Made by a program: the position numbers and the translations under genes. Positions 11,648 to 18,755 of a stretch of 64,000 nucleotides of DNA are shown here, one piece after another (positions within the stretch are counted from its first letter, which is position 1; each line of letters starts with the position of its first letter). Origin of the DNA: Sphingomonas glaciei. Its GTDB lineage: Bacteria > Pseudomonadota > Alphaproteobacteria > Sphingomonadales > Sphingomonadaceae. Under the pieces are notes generated by a model. It was not told where the DNA came from. It did not search any database and saw nothing but the letters and a program-made list of their open reading frames with translations. The stretch is from positions 2,265,001 through 2,329,000 of the forward strand of contig NZ_CP097253.1 of NCBI RefSeq assembly GCF_023380025.1, written 5' to 3'.

Positions 11648-11808
11648 GCGGTCACCGCCTTGATCGAGAGGAGGGGGCGGCGAGCGGCGATGCGCTGGCC
11701 GTAGGCTTCGTACAGGCCGAGGTGGGCAGTGCGCGAGGCTTCGCAGCGGGCTTCGCCGGCACGGGCCAGCGACACGCCGCGTCGCAGGTACAGATAGTTG
11801 AGGTCCAT
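11644..11808 (-). CDS. Small 54-residue protein, uncharacterised
   Basis: A 54-codon frame, from ATG 11808 (MDLNYLYLRRGVSLARAGEA) to TGA 11644. It overlaps the next gene by ATGA, which is the main argument that it is coding. The sequence is rich in Arg and Ala with predicted helix (SRTAHLGLYEAYGQRIAARR). No domain is recognised. The pair 11808-11423 probably forms a two-gene operon. Confidence 0.55.
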   Translation of the reverse strand: MDLNYLYLRRGVSLARAGEARCEASRTAHLGLYEAYGQRIAARRPLLSIKAVTA

Positions 11809-11923
11809 GGGGTGGCTCCGGGGCTGGTAAGCGGGAGCGCAACAGGTCTCTCAGTCGCCCGGGCTTACGATTGCGGTCCGGGCGATGCGCCAGCCCTAGC
11901 ACGGGGGCCCTGGGAAAGATACC

Positions 11924-12493
11924 TCAGCCGCCCGGCATGGTCCCAGGCCGCAGGTAGCCGAACATGTGCGGCACGTAATCGCGCTTGCCGAGCGGGACCC
12001 CGGCGCTGCGCAGCAGGGCATAGGCCATGTCGACGTGGAACCCGACCTGCGGCAGCGCCCAGTCGCGGACGTAGGTGAAGCCGGTCATGTCGAACACCAT
12101 GCCCATCGGCAGGGCGTGGCTGAGCTGGCGATCGGCGGCGGCGTCGAGCTCGTCCGGCCCGACCGCGCGAACGAAAGCCAGCGCGCCGGCCAGGATCGCG
12201 CGGACCTCGGCGAGGGTGCCCGGATCGTCCTGCCCGGCCGCGGCGCGGGTGCGCAGCGCGACGGTCTCGGCCGGGGTCTCCTCCCCGCGCAGCCGCCACA
12301 CCGCCTCCTGCGCCTGGAAGGCGATCACCCGCAGCTGCGAGTGGAGCGGGAACATGTCCACCGCCAGCCGCACCGCAAGCAGGTCGGCGGGATCGTTGTC
12401 ATGGGCGAGGGCATGCGCCTCCCCCTTGTCGAGCCATTGCGGCAGGGCGGTCAAGTGGTTGACGAGGCTGGGGACGAGGAGCTGGGTAAGCAT
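11924..12493 (-). CDS. DUF1993 family protein (DinB-like fold)
   Basis: A 189-residue protein matching the DUF1993 family: N-terminal LVPSLVNHLTALPQWLDKGEAHA, middle FPLHSQLRVIAFQAQEAVWRLRG, and C-terminal NPxVGFHVDMAYALLRSAGVPLGKRDYVPHM-type region. The family has a four-helix DinB-like fold and may bind metal; its activity is unknown. Start at ATG 12493; it stands alone on the - strand with about 270 bases upstream. Confidence 0.82.
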   Translation of the reverse strand: MLTQLLVPSLVNHLTALPQWLDKGEAHALAHDNDPADLLAVRLAVDMFPLHSQLRVIAFQAQEAVWRLRGEETPAETVALRTRAAAGQDDPGTLAEVRAILAGALAFVRAVGPDELDAAADRQLSHALPMGMVFDMTGFTYVRDWALPQVGFHVDMAYALLRSAGVPLGKRDYVPHMFGYLRPGTMPGG

Positions 12494-12761
12494 GGGGCCT
12501 CAGGCGCTGGGGGAGGAAGTCGCGGCGCCTAGCAGCTGGCCGGGCAAAGAGGGAGCGGGCAGCGGGCGAAAATGAACAAGGTCACAAAAGTCACTGGTGG
12601 CGACGGTCCGACTAGGGCCGCGGCAGGATCGCACTGAGCGAACTGTAACAGCGCGACAATCCTGCCAAAAACGTGCCACATGGGTTAGGTATCCTGCCCA
12701 ATCCTACACTGCAAGTTGGAACCGTGGTAAGCAGCCGCGACCGCCAGCGAGGAGCCAAGCG

Positions 12762-13154
12762 ATGACGCACCGCGTGTTCACCACCAGCGTCGCGAGCGTG
12801 CACGTCCATTATGTCGCCAAGGCCGAGAAGAAGGGCCGCAGCAGGGCCGAGGTCGATGCGATCCTGCGCTGGCTGACCGGCTATTCGCAGGAAGAGCTGG
12901 AGGCAGCGCTGGCGGCCGGCACCGACTTCCAGACGTTTTTCGGGGCGGCGCCGGCGATGAATCCGGCGCGCACGGCGGTCACCGGCAAGGTGTGCGGGGT
13001 GCAGGTGGAAGCGGTCGCCGACCCGCTGATGCGCGAGATAAGGCGGCTGGACAAGATGATCGACGAACTGGCGCGGGGGCGGGCGATGGAGAAGATATTG
13101 CGGAGCGAACCGGCGCTGCCTGCGGCCGACGCCTCCTGCCTCCGGCGGGCCTAG
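12762..13154 (+). CDS. DUF2200 family protein
   Basis: A 130-residue protein beginning [20 protein letters not shown], followed by [21 protein letters not shown]. This is the characteristic start of DUF2200 proteins, a small cytoplasmic family of unknown function. ATG 12762 follows GAGGAG by 7 bases. The last about 20 residues are lower complexity. Its end overlaps the convergent calcium-binding gene by 4 bases. Confidence 0.82.
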   Translation: MTHRVFTTSVASVHVHYVAKAEKKGRSRAEVDAILRWLTGYSQEELEAALAAGTDFQTFFGAAPAMNPARTAVTGKVCGVQVEAVADPLMREIRRLDKMIDELARGRAMEKILRSEPALPAADASCLRRA

Positions 13155-13417
13155 CGACGCACCGGCTCGCAGGCGAAGCCGTCGTTGTCGCCGTCCATCC
13201 ACGGGCGATAGCCGGGCTGCCCGCGGCGCAGCGGAGCGATGCCGAGCGCGCGGATTTCGCGGCAGCCGGAATACGTGACGCTCTTCTCCCGCGCGCTCAG
13301 CGAGCGCAGCTGCTGTTCCTGCCGCGCGGCGTCATAGGGGCGCGCGTTCTGGGCGGCGTGGGCGAGGCTCGCCAGCGAGGGCAACAGGACGAGGGCGGGA
13401 ATGACCAGGTTGCGCAT
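13151..13417 (-). CDS. Secreted excalibur calcium-binding domain protein
   Basis: An 88-residue protein with a cleavable signal peptide ([21 protein letters not shown]) and a C-terminal excalibur-type motif: the loop [10 protein letters not shown] with preceding [11 protein letters not shown]. The two cysteines and Asp-rich loop resemble the extracellular calcium-binding excalibur domain often attached to nucleases. No nuclease domain is present. The start at 13417 is chosen because it begins the signal peptide directly. Confidence 0.75.
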   Translation of the reverse strand: MRNLVIPALVLLPSLASLAHAAQNARPYDAARQEQQLRSLSAREKSVTYSGCREIRALGIAPLRRGQPGYRPWMDGDNDGFACEPVRR

Positions 13418-13467
13418 GGCCGCAACCTGCGCCGGCAATGGTTGACGAAAGGTTGCGGCGGATCGCC

Positions 13468-13875
13468 TCAGGGGGCGAGGGTGAAGCCGGGGACCGCCCG
13501 CGTCTCGCGGTGCTGGTGGTACATGTCGAAGATGATCTTGTGGCTGGTCGGCGCCGCGCCGTTGCAGCGCAGCGAATAGATGTCGGTGATCCCGCCGAAC
13601 GGGCTGCGCATGCTCGACCCGCGGCCGAGCACTTCGGGCGCCTGCCCGTCGGCGCAGCGCAGCCGCGCCAGATAATCGCGTTCCCCGGCGACCCCCTGCG
13701 CGCGGACCGGATTGGCGACGCTGCCGAGCGGGGAAGAGGCGGCCTTGGCCACCGCCGCATCGAGCGCCGCCCCGCGCAGCCCCGGCTCCGCGATGCCGAG
13801 CGCGTTGTACAGCGATTGCGGCTGCTGGGCGGCGGGCTGGTGGGCGGAAAGGGCGATAGCCAGAGCGAGAATCAT
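13468..13875 (-). CDS. Secreted protein, uncharacterised
   Basis: A 135-residue protein with an N-terminal signal peptide (MILALAIALSAHQPAAQ). It has two cysteines in the mature part (LRCADGQAPEVLG and SLRCNGAAPTSHK), probably a disulphide in the periplasm, and an FDMYHQHRETRAV tail. No family is recognised. It is 50 bases upstream of the excalibur protein gene on the same strand and may share its transcript. Confidence 0.65.
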   Translation of the reverse strand: MILALAIALSAHQPAAQQPQSLYNALGIAEPGLRGAALDAAVAKAASSPLGSVANPVRAQGVAGERDYLARLRCADGQAPEVLGRGSSMRSPFGGITDIYSLRCNGAAPTSHKIIFDMYHQHRETRAVPGFTLAP

Positions 13876-14017
13876 GAACGCGGTCCTCCTGTCATGCGAA
13901 GGTTGCGGGAGGGGGCGGCGAAAGGCAAGCGGCGGGCCGAGCGATGGCACCACCTTGGAATTGAACGATTTCGCGCGTCATCGATTCTTGCGTTTAGCTC
14001 AACCAAGGAGGGATGCC

Positions 14018-14188
14018 ATGTCGAGCGAACGCGAACTGATCGATACCGGAACGGACAAGCGCTACGTCCGCCGCGACGAAGGCGGGCGCTTCAAGGACAG
14101 CGTCGATGTCTCGAAGTCGCTTAGCCAGGACGCCCGGCGCCACGCCGAGACGAAGAAGCCCAGGAACCAGGGCGACAAGGGGGACTGA
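14018..14188 (+). CDS. Small hydrophilic protein, uncharacterised
   Basis: A 56-residue, highly charged protein (MSSERELIDTGTDKRYVRRD and then KDSVDVSKSLSQD) with a basic tail and no hydrophobic segment, so it is probably a disordered cytoplasmic protein. ATG 14018 follows the strong ribosome site AAGGAGGG by 6 bases, which decides the start and argues that the gene is real. Similar short RELIDTGTDKRYVRRD proteins are, to my knowledge, common in sphingomonads; the function is unknown. Confidence 0.7.
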   Translation: MSSERELIDTGTDKRYVRRDEGGRFKDSVDVSKSLSQDARRHAETKKPRNQGDKGD

Positions 14189-14197
14189 GGCTTCGGC

Positions 14198-14803
14198 CTA
14201 AGGCTTCGATTTCGCACCGCGAAGCGCTTCGACCACCTGCGGGCGCAACGTCCATTCGAAATGCGCGTCGTCCTCGCGCCGCTCCATCGTGCGGTGCAGG
14301 GACGCGGCGTCCAGGTCGTCGCTCAAGTAGCCAGCCGCATCGGCCAGAGCGGTCGTCCAGATGGTGCTGCCGTCACCACGCCGGCGGGGATTGAAATTCA
14401 GGTCCTGGGCGACGGCCTGGCCGAGCAGCCCGTACTGGAGATTGGCCGCGCTCCAGTTCGCATAGCCCGCGGCAGCGGCAAGTTCGGTGGCGGTCAGGCA
14501 GTGATCGGGTGCATCGAGATGCGCCTTGAGCATCGCCTCCTGCCCGGCCGACATCTTCACCCGGCCAAAGGCCTCGGCATATTCGAGGGCGGACGGGCAT
14601 CCGTCCTGCCCTTTGCCGCCGGCAATGGTGTCGTCGCGGGCGTCGAGGCTCGCCTTCTTGTCCTTGATCGCGCTCTCAGCGTCGTCTGCAATGGCGCGGT
14701 CGCCTACTTCACGCCCATTGAGGTCGGCGCGACACTGCCAGAGGTGACCTCGCGGCCAGGTTCTGAGAACATACTGGCGATAGGCTTCTTCCTGCATGGC
14801 CAT
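14198..14803 (-). CDS. Uncharacterised protein with a possible helix-turn-helix segment
   Basis: A 201-residue soluble protein. The N-terminal half is charged. The middle (LKAHLDAPDHCLTATELAAA, AGYANWSAANLQYGLLGQAV) resembles a helix-turn-helix-like module seen in some alphaproteobacterial nuclease or regulator proteins. The C-terminal segment is acidic and then basic. No catalytic motif is visible and the overall function is not recognised. It is convergent with the 56-residue gene and divergent from the M15-like gene. Confidence 0.6.
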   Translation of the reverse strand: MAMQEEAYRQYVLRTWPRGHLWQCRADLNGREVGDRAIADDAESAIKDKKASLDARDDTIAGGKGQDGCPSALEYAEAFGRVKMSAGQEAMLKAHLDAPDHCLTATELAAAAGYANWSAANLQYGLLGQAVAQDLNFNPRRRGDGSTIWTTALADAAGYLSDDLDAASLHRTMERREDDAHFEWTLRPQVVEALRGAKSKP

Positions 14804-14876
14804 TCTCCGATCGAGCCAGCGGAGTAGAAGACAAGGCGGACCCCCGGATCAAGCCCGGGTGACGGAGGCTGGAGCG

Positions 14877-15467
14877 ATGGCGCGAACCTGGTCGGTGCAG
14901 CAGTTGAACGAGCTTGGCCGGGTGCGGCTGAGCCGGTCGTTCTTCATGCGCGACATGCTGCACAGCGAGATTGCGCAGGTGCATGGGCTGACCAATGCGC
15001 CCGACGATCCGGAGCTGGCGATCGCGGCAGGGACGCGGCTGTGCGAGGAATTGCTGGAGCCGCTGCAGGAGCGCTGGGGCCGGCTGGCGATCCGCTCGGC
15101 CTATCGCTCACCTGCAGTCAATGCGCTCGGCAGCGAGCAGATGCGGGCGGGCAAGAAGGGCTATAATTGCGCGTCGAACGAGCGGAACGCGGCGCACCAT
15201 ATCTGGGATATGCGCGACAAGGATGGCTGCATGGGCGCGACCGCCTGCGTGGTGGTGCCGGGGTTCTGGGATGCGCATCAGAAGCCGGGCGACTGGCAGA
15301 TCCTGGCGCGGTGGATCGACAACAATCTGCCTTATTCGAGCCTGTTCTTCTTCCCGACATTATGGGCGGTGAACATCAACTGGCACGAACGCCCGCTGCG
15401 GCGGGTAGATAGCTATGCGGAGCCTAAGGGGCGGTTATACAGGAACGACAAGGGCTCCAACGCATAA
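14877..15467 (+). CDS. M15-like peptidase-fold protein (tentative)
   Basis: A 196-residue protein without an obvious signal peptide. The run LCEELLEPLQERWGRLAIRS with AYRSPAVN, followed by a histidine cluster and Asp (NAAHHIWDMRDKDGCMGA), recalls the hedgehog/DD-peptidase fold of M15 peptidases. The exact HxxxxxxD spacing is not canonical, so the assignment is tentative. ATG 14877 follows GGAGGCTGGAG. A perfect 8-bp stem flanks its stop codon. Confidence 0.6.
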   Translation: MARTWSVQQLNELGRVRLSRSFFMRDMLHSEIAQVHGLTNAPDDPELAIAAGTRLCEELLEPLQERWGRLAIRSAYRSPAVNALGSEQMRAGKKGYNCASNERNAAHHIWDMRDKDGCMGATACVVVPGFWDAHQKPGDWQILARWIDNNLPYSSLFFFPTLWAVNINWHERPLRRVDSYAEPKGRLYRNDKGSNA

Positions 15468-15480
15468 GCGCAGGAGCCCT
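15451..15480 (+). terminator. Hairpin around the stop codon of the M15-like gene
   Basis: A perfect 8-bp inverted repeat (AGGGCTCC at 15451-15458, GGAGCCCT at 15473-15480) with a 14-base loop that contains the TAA stop codon, followed by AAATC rather than a T run. It may act as a terminator or 3'-end stabiliser. Confidence 0.4.
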
Positions 15481-15591
15481 AAATCGACACCGTGCCAAGC
15501 TTGTTATCGCCGCGGCACGGCCGCCTCTTACGAGGTCTTGAGGCTCAACGGCAAGCCGCGAGCGATCGATCGGGAAGTGGCGAGCGATGTC

Positions 15592-16014
15592 CTACTTGTC
15601 AAGTGTCAAGCCGAGAGCGTGCCCTACGGCAACCTTGATTGTAGCAAAGTGTTCTTCGGAGACACGTAGATCGTTCAGATACTTACGCCTGCCATGTTGA
15701 TCTCGTCCGGTTCGGAACAGATCGAGGCGTTCTAGGCTGACTGTGGCAATCATGTCGGCTTTCACCCACCACGTCGTCTCTGCGAAGGGCTCCGGCAATG
15801 GAGCAGTTAGTTCAATCTTACAGTGGTAGAGATTTCGCTCATCTGAAGGAGTGCCGCTAAGCGGAACGACGGTGTGTAAGTTGTTCCGACGTGGCAGACG
15901 ACCTGTAATCACCACCGCTGGCCGACGCTTCACCATTTCGGGGGGACGAAAGCCGCCCATGGAGTAGTCGCAAAGAAGAATGGTCCGCGGCGCGGCCGGA
16001 AAGGTCAGTGGCAT
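15592..16014 (-). CDS. PemK/MazF-like toxin-family protein (orphan)
   Basis: A 140-residue protein of the alphaproteobacterial PemK/MazF-like family: RTILLCDYSMGGFRPPEMVK, then RRPAVVITGR, TVVPLSGTP and WWVKADMIATVSLERLD. MazF relatives are mRNA endonucleases acting as toxins; this long subgroup is less well characterised. No MazE- or AbrB-like antitoxin is recognisable. A 77-codon frame upstream (16238-16005) overlaps its start by 10 bases but looks like no antitoxin. No clear ribosome site precedes ATG 16014. Base composition is visibly less GC-rich than neighbours, suggesting acquisition. Confidence 0.72.
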   Translation of the reverse strand: MPLTFPAAPRTILLCDYSMGGFRPPEMVKRRPAVVITGRLPRRNNLHTVVPLSGTPSDERNLYHCKIELTAPLPEPFAETTWWVKADMIATVSLERLDLFRTGRDQHGRRKYLNDLRVSEEHFATIKVAVGHALGLTLDK

Positions 16015-16254
16015 GCACGTTTGTTATGCATACTTGCGACCAGACACCAGCGCAGAGATAGCCCAAGGAAGTACTCCGCACGAAGCGGCCAAGTTCGCAA
16101 TTTAACCTTATTCGTTTCTGAAGATCTCAGCGGATGACCGTCCACTGCAAACCAGCAAACTCTGCGGGCTGGATAACTCATGACTGCGTCCTTCGCAGGC
16201 ATCTTATCGCCACGCCACGCGAGCGAAGATATTGCCAATGTTCTCGTTTTGTAC
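16015..16254. other. Intergenic stretch, no supported gene
   Basis: About 240 bases of less GC-rich sequence between the PemK-like gene and the promoter at 16255. The only sizeable frame (16238-16005, - strand) lacks a ribosome site and any recognisable domain. I see no structured RNA or repeat in it. Confidence 0.5.
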
Positions 16255-16282
16255 TTGACAGCTTTCTAAGCGACGCTACAAT
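16255..16282 (+). promoter_or_regulatory. Near-consensus sigma-70 promoter
   Basis: TTGACA at 16255-16260 and TACAAT at 16277-16282 are separated by 16 bases and point to the + strand. The expected transcription start is about 16289, immediately before two inverted repeats. No open reading frame with a ribosome site follows on the + strand, so the product would be an RNA. Confidence 0.6.
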
Positions 16283-16298
16283 CGGAGCTTAGCGACGC
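16267..16298 (+). repeat. Direct repeats straddling the -10 element (operator-like)
   Basis: TAAGCGACGC at 16267-16276, inside the promoter spacer, and TTAGCGACGC at 16289-16298 differ by one base and are 22 bases (about two helical turns) apart. An inverted copy of the core (CGTCGCT) follows at 16301-16307. This placement is what one expects of a repressor site controlling the promoter, but no binding protein is known. Confidence 0.45.
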
Positions 16299-16400
16299 AT
16301 CGTCGCTGAGGACCACGGCCAAGGCAGCCAAGTCGTTAGACGATCCGCGAAGCGGTGGCTGCCTTGGCCGTGGTCCTCAGCCTCGTTTGCATTTTCTTTG
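16289..16400 (+). ncRNA. Candidate structured RNA with a perfect 26-bp stem
   Basis: The predicted transcript from the promoter at 16255 begins with a 7-bp hairpin (16291-16307, CAT loop) and then a perfect 26-bp inverted repeat: left arm 16305-16330, right arm 16356-16381. The 25-base apical region can itself fold into two small perfect hairpins (TCGT/ACGA at 16333-16343 and CCGC/GCGG at 16345-16355), giving a three-way junction. A T-rich stretch (TTTGCATTTTCTTTG) follows and could terminate it. It is antisense to the 41-codon gene at 16461-16336. Expression is inferred, not shown. Confidence 0.45.
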
Positions 16401-16461
16401 ACGATGATTTCATCCGAGTAGGATGGCGGGTGCGGTTCGCAGCCTTGCGCATCTTACTCAT
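16336..16461 (-). CDS. Very basic 41-residue protein, uncharacterised
   Basis: A 41-codon frame with ATG at 16461 and a strong ribosome site (GGAGGAG, 7 bases upstream), ending TAA at 16336. The sequence (MSKMRKAANRTRHPTRMKSS and then SKKMQTRLRTTAKAATASRI) has 13 Lys/Arg and no Asp or Glu, like small histone-H1-like or nucleic-acid-binding peptides. Its last 15 codons lie in and around the right arm and apical loop of the 26-bp inverted repeat. It is 86 bases downstream of nrdB on the same strand, so it could be cotranscribed. No family is recognised. Confidence 0.5.
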   Translation of the reverse strand: MSKMRKAANRTRHPTRMKSSSKKMQTRLRTTAKAATASRIV

Positions 16462-16547
16462 CGCCTTGCTCCTCCTTCGAGACTTTTACCTGACAGAGGT
16501 AATTCTCACTGTCATTGAGCCGAAATTGCGCTGAAAACGGCGGAAAT

Positions 16548-17621
16548 TTACTCCGCCGCCACCCCAGCATTCGCGAACAGCCCGCCCTCGCCGTCAACCT
16601 GAACCGCTGACTCGGCTTCCGCCGCGCCGTCGTTGGCGACCTTGGCCTTTTGCCGACGGTCGAAGCTGTCCCACACCTGGTTCCAGTCGCCCTTGGTCGC
16701 GGCCTTGGAATATTCGGTCGCGCGCTGCTCGAAGAAGTTGGCGTGCTCGACGCCGTTCAAGAGCGGGGCGAGCCAGGGGAGGGGGTGCTCGTCGACCATG
16801 TAGATCGGCTGGAACCCCAACTGGCCGAGGCGCCAGTCGGCGATGTAGCGGATGTACTTCTTGATCTGCTTGGGGGTCATGCCCTCGACCGGGCCCTGCT
16901 CGAAAGCGAGGTCGATGAAGGCGTCCTCCAGGCGGACGGTCTTCTGGCACTGGTCGATGATGCTCTCGCGCACGTCGGCGGTGAGGCAGTCGCGCTCCTT
17001 CACGAAGGCGTGGAACAGCTTGATGATCCCCTCACAGTGGAGGCTTTCGTCGCGCACCGACCAGCTGACGATCTGGCCCATGCCCTTCATCTTGTTGAAC
17101 CGCGGGAAGTTCATCAGCATCGCGAAGCTGGCGAACAGCTGCAGCCCCTCGGTGAAGGCGCCGAACATCGCCAGCGTCTTGGCGATGTCGGCATCTGTGT
17201 CGACGCCGAAGCTGTTCAGATAGTCGTGCTTGTCCTTCATCTCCTTGTACTGGAGGAAGGCGCTATACTCGCTCTCGGGCATGCCGATGGTGTCGAGCAG
17301 GTGGCTGTAGGCCGCGATGTGCACCGTCTCCATGTTGGAGAAGGCGGTCAGCATCATCTTGATCTCGGTCGGCTTGAACACCGAGCCGTATTTGTCGTGG
17401 TAGCAGTCCTGCACCTCGACGTCGGCTTGCGTAAAGAAGCGGAAGATCTGCGTGAGCAGATTGCGCTCGTGCGGAGTCAGCTTCTGCGCCCAGTCGCGGC
17501 AATCCTCGCCCAGCGGCACTTCCTCCGGCATCCAGTGGATCTGCTGCTGGCGCTTCCAGAATTCGAACGCCCACGGATATTCGAAGGGCTTGTAGGCCTT
17601 GTTGGCTTGGAGAAGGGGCAT
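16548..17621 (-). CDS. nrdB: Ribonucleoside-diphosphate reductase class Ia, beta subunit
   Basis: A 357-residue radical-generating subunit. It carries the diiron/tyrosyl motif METVHIAAYSHLL (Glu-x2-His-x3-Tyr), the DESLHCEG motif with the later Glu/His ligands, and a C-terminus that should dock with the alpha subunit. It has no N-terminal ATP-cone. With NrdA it reduces ribonucleotides to deoxyribonucleotides. ATG 17621 follows AAGGGAG. nrdA lies about 1.7 kb upstream on the same strand, with several small genes between, an unusual separation. Confidence 0.96.
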   Translation of the reverse strand: MPLLQANKAYKPFEYPWAFEFWKRQQQIHWMPEEVPLGEDCRDWAQKLTPHERNLLTQIFRFFTQADVEVQDCYHDKYGSVFKPTEIKMMLTAFSNMETVHIAAYSHLLDTIGMPESEYSAFLQYKEMKDKHDYLNSFGVDTDADIAKTLAMFGAFTEGLQLFASFAMLMNFPRFNKMKGMGQIVSWSVRDESLHCEGIIKLFHAFVKERDCLTADVRESIIDQCQKTVRLEDAFIDLAFEQGPVEGMTPKQIKKYIRYIADWRLGQLGFQPIYMVDEHPLPWLAPLLNGVEHANFFEQRATEYSKAATKGDWNQVWDSFDRRQKAKVANDGAAEAESAVQVDGEGGLFANAGVAAE

Positions 17622-17640
17622 CGAGGAACTCCCTTGAGGA

Positions 17641-17769
17641 TCAGGTGAAGAGGGCGGCGCGGCGGCCGGAAAGGGTAATGGTGGCGGCGACGCGAGCGCT
17701 GCGGGTGGGCCGGGCGGCAGGCCGCGGCGCAGCGGGCTGCGCGGAACGGGCGATGACGACTCGGTTCAC
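17641..17769 (-). CDS. Small basic protein upstream of nrdB (tentative)
   Basis: A 42-codon frame from GTG 17769 to TGA 17641, preceded by AGGAG at 9 bases and ending 19 bases before nrdB. It is rich in Arg, Ala and Pro (RSAQPAAPRPAARPTRSARV) and may be disordered. The frame stays open further upstream to 17868, but without a better ribosome site. It is supported only by the ribosome site and position; it could be a leader peptide of nrdB. Confidence 0.4.
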   Translation of the reverse strand: MNRVVIARSAQPAAPRPAARPTRSARVAATITLSGRRAALFT

Positions 17770-17920
17770 CAGAAGAATCTCCTGCCCCGGTGCGGGTATG
17801 CGCAAGATATAGCGTATGGCGGGCACGGATGCATCAATCTCTTGCGAGTTGCGCACCATTTTATCCACAACAAAAGGGCCGTACTGGCAGCTCCCTTCGG
17901 CGCGCGCGGCGGGCGGCGGT

Positions 17921-18247
17921 TTAGCCCAGGAACGCCAGCGGCAGCAGCGCGAAGCCGAGCAGAATGATCAGCAGCTGCCACTTGCGCTCGCCCAGCATGT
18001 TGGCAGGCAACTCGGGGTCGCGGCGGAGCAAGAAGCTGCCTCCGAGCATGAAGGGCATGATGAAGACGACGCTGTCGAACCCGGTGCGCCAGATATGCGC
18101 TCGGTCGGCGAGGAACAGCAGCAGCAGGACCACCGCGACGACCTCGGCGAAGACCCCGAACCATTGCCAGCGATCGAACGGACGGGCGATCGGGTGGATC
18201 GTGGTCGTGGTGGCCAGGGGGTCGAAGTTGGACTGGCGGTAGCCCAT
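17921..18247 (-). CDS. Small polytopic membrane protein, uncharacterised
   Basis: A 108-residue protein with about three hydrophobic spans: VFAEVVAVVLLLLFLADRA, SVVFIMPFMLGGSFLL and WQLLIILLGFALLPLAFLG. The charged N-terminus is about 30 residues. Start at ATG 18247 (MGYRQSNFDP) rather than the longer frame to 18304, which would add an unlikely Pro-rich extension. No family is recognised. Confidence 0.65.
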   Translation of the reverse strand: MGYRQSNFDPLATTTTIHPIARPFDRWQWFGVFAEVVAVVLLLLFLADRAHIWRTGFDSVVFIMPFMLGGSFLLRRDPELPANMLGERKWQLLIILLGFALLPLAFLG

Positions 18248-18430
18248 CGGGCGAGTCTCCGGGGGTGGTGTCAGCGAGGGTGAACGGTCGGGCCGGGCGG
18301 CCAAGCGGCTTGCTGCGAGCGGCCTTTCAGCGGCGACGGACGACCGGATGCGGCAGACCGGAACGGTAGTGCATCGAAACCGGGAATAGGGCGTTCAGCG
18401 ACCATCGACCTTCTCACAGGAGCTAAAACC

Positions 18431-18688
18431 ATGGCCGACACCAGCAACATCCGCGAGCATATGGAAGTGATCGGCGCCGACGGCGTCCATGTCGGCACCG
18501 TCGACAAGGTCGAGGGCGACCGCATCAAGTTGACCAAGAAGGACAGCGGTGCCGAGATCGAGGGCGCCGAGGGTGCCCACGCCGGCCACCACCACTTCAT
18601 CTCGACCGGCCTCGTCGCCGAAGTCGAAGGCGATCAGGTGCGGCTGTCGGCAACCGCCGCCAACGCCGCGACCTTTATCGAAGAATAA
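18431..18688 (+). CDS. DUF2171 family protein
   Basis: An 85-residue protein of the DUF2171 family, a PRC-barrel-like small beta protein: NIREHMEVIGADGVHVGTVD, KVEGDRIKLTKKDS and a histidine cluster AGHHHFIST. Members are common in bacteria that meet desiccation or oxidative stress; the molecular role is unknown. ATG 18431 follows AGGAG by 8 bases. It stands alone on the + strand with about 180 bases upstream. Confidence 0.85.
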   Translation: MADTSNIREHMEVIGADGVHVGTVDKVEGDRIKLTKKDSGAEIEGAEGAHAGHHHFISTGLVAEVEGDQVRLSATAANAATFIEE

Positions 18689-18755
18689 GCGCGGGGCGTT
18701 CCCGTCCGGGTGACGGGACGCACGATCGACGACACGGGGGCGGATGGGCGAAGGC

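Noticed and set aside
16005..16238. A 77-codon - strand frame overlapping the start of the PemK-like gene, in the place of an antitoxin
   Set aside because: No ribosome site, no AbrB/MazE or other antitoxin signature, and amino-acid composition (many Trp, Cys, His) unlike a real small antitoxin.
16355..16534. A 59-codon + strand frame (GTG start) encoding a hydrophobic peptide antisense to the basic 41-residue gene
   Set aside because: It has no ribosome site and its start lies in the stem of the hairpin; the opposite frame has a strong ribosome site. Kept in mind as an alternative toxin-like product of the + strand RNA.
18360..18395. GGAAC and CGTT elements upstream of the DUF2171 gene as an EcfG general-stress promoter
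   Set aside because: The spacing is 27 bases instead of the 16-17 required.
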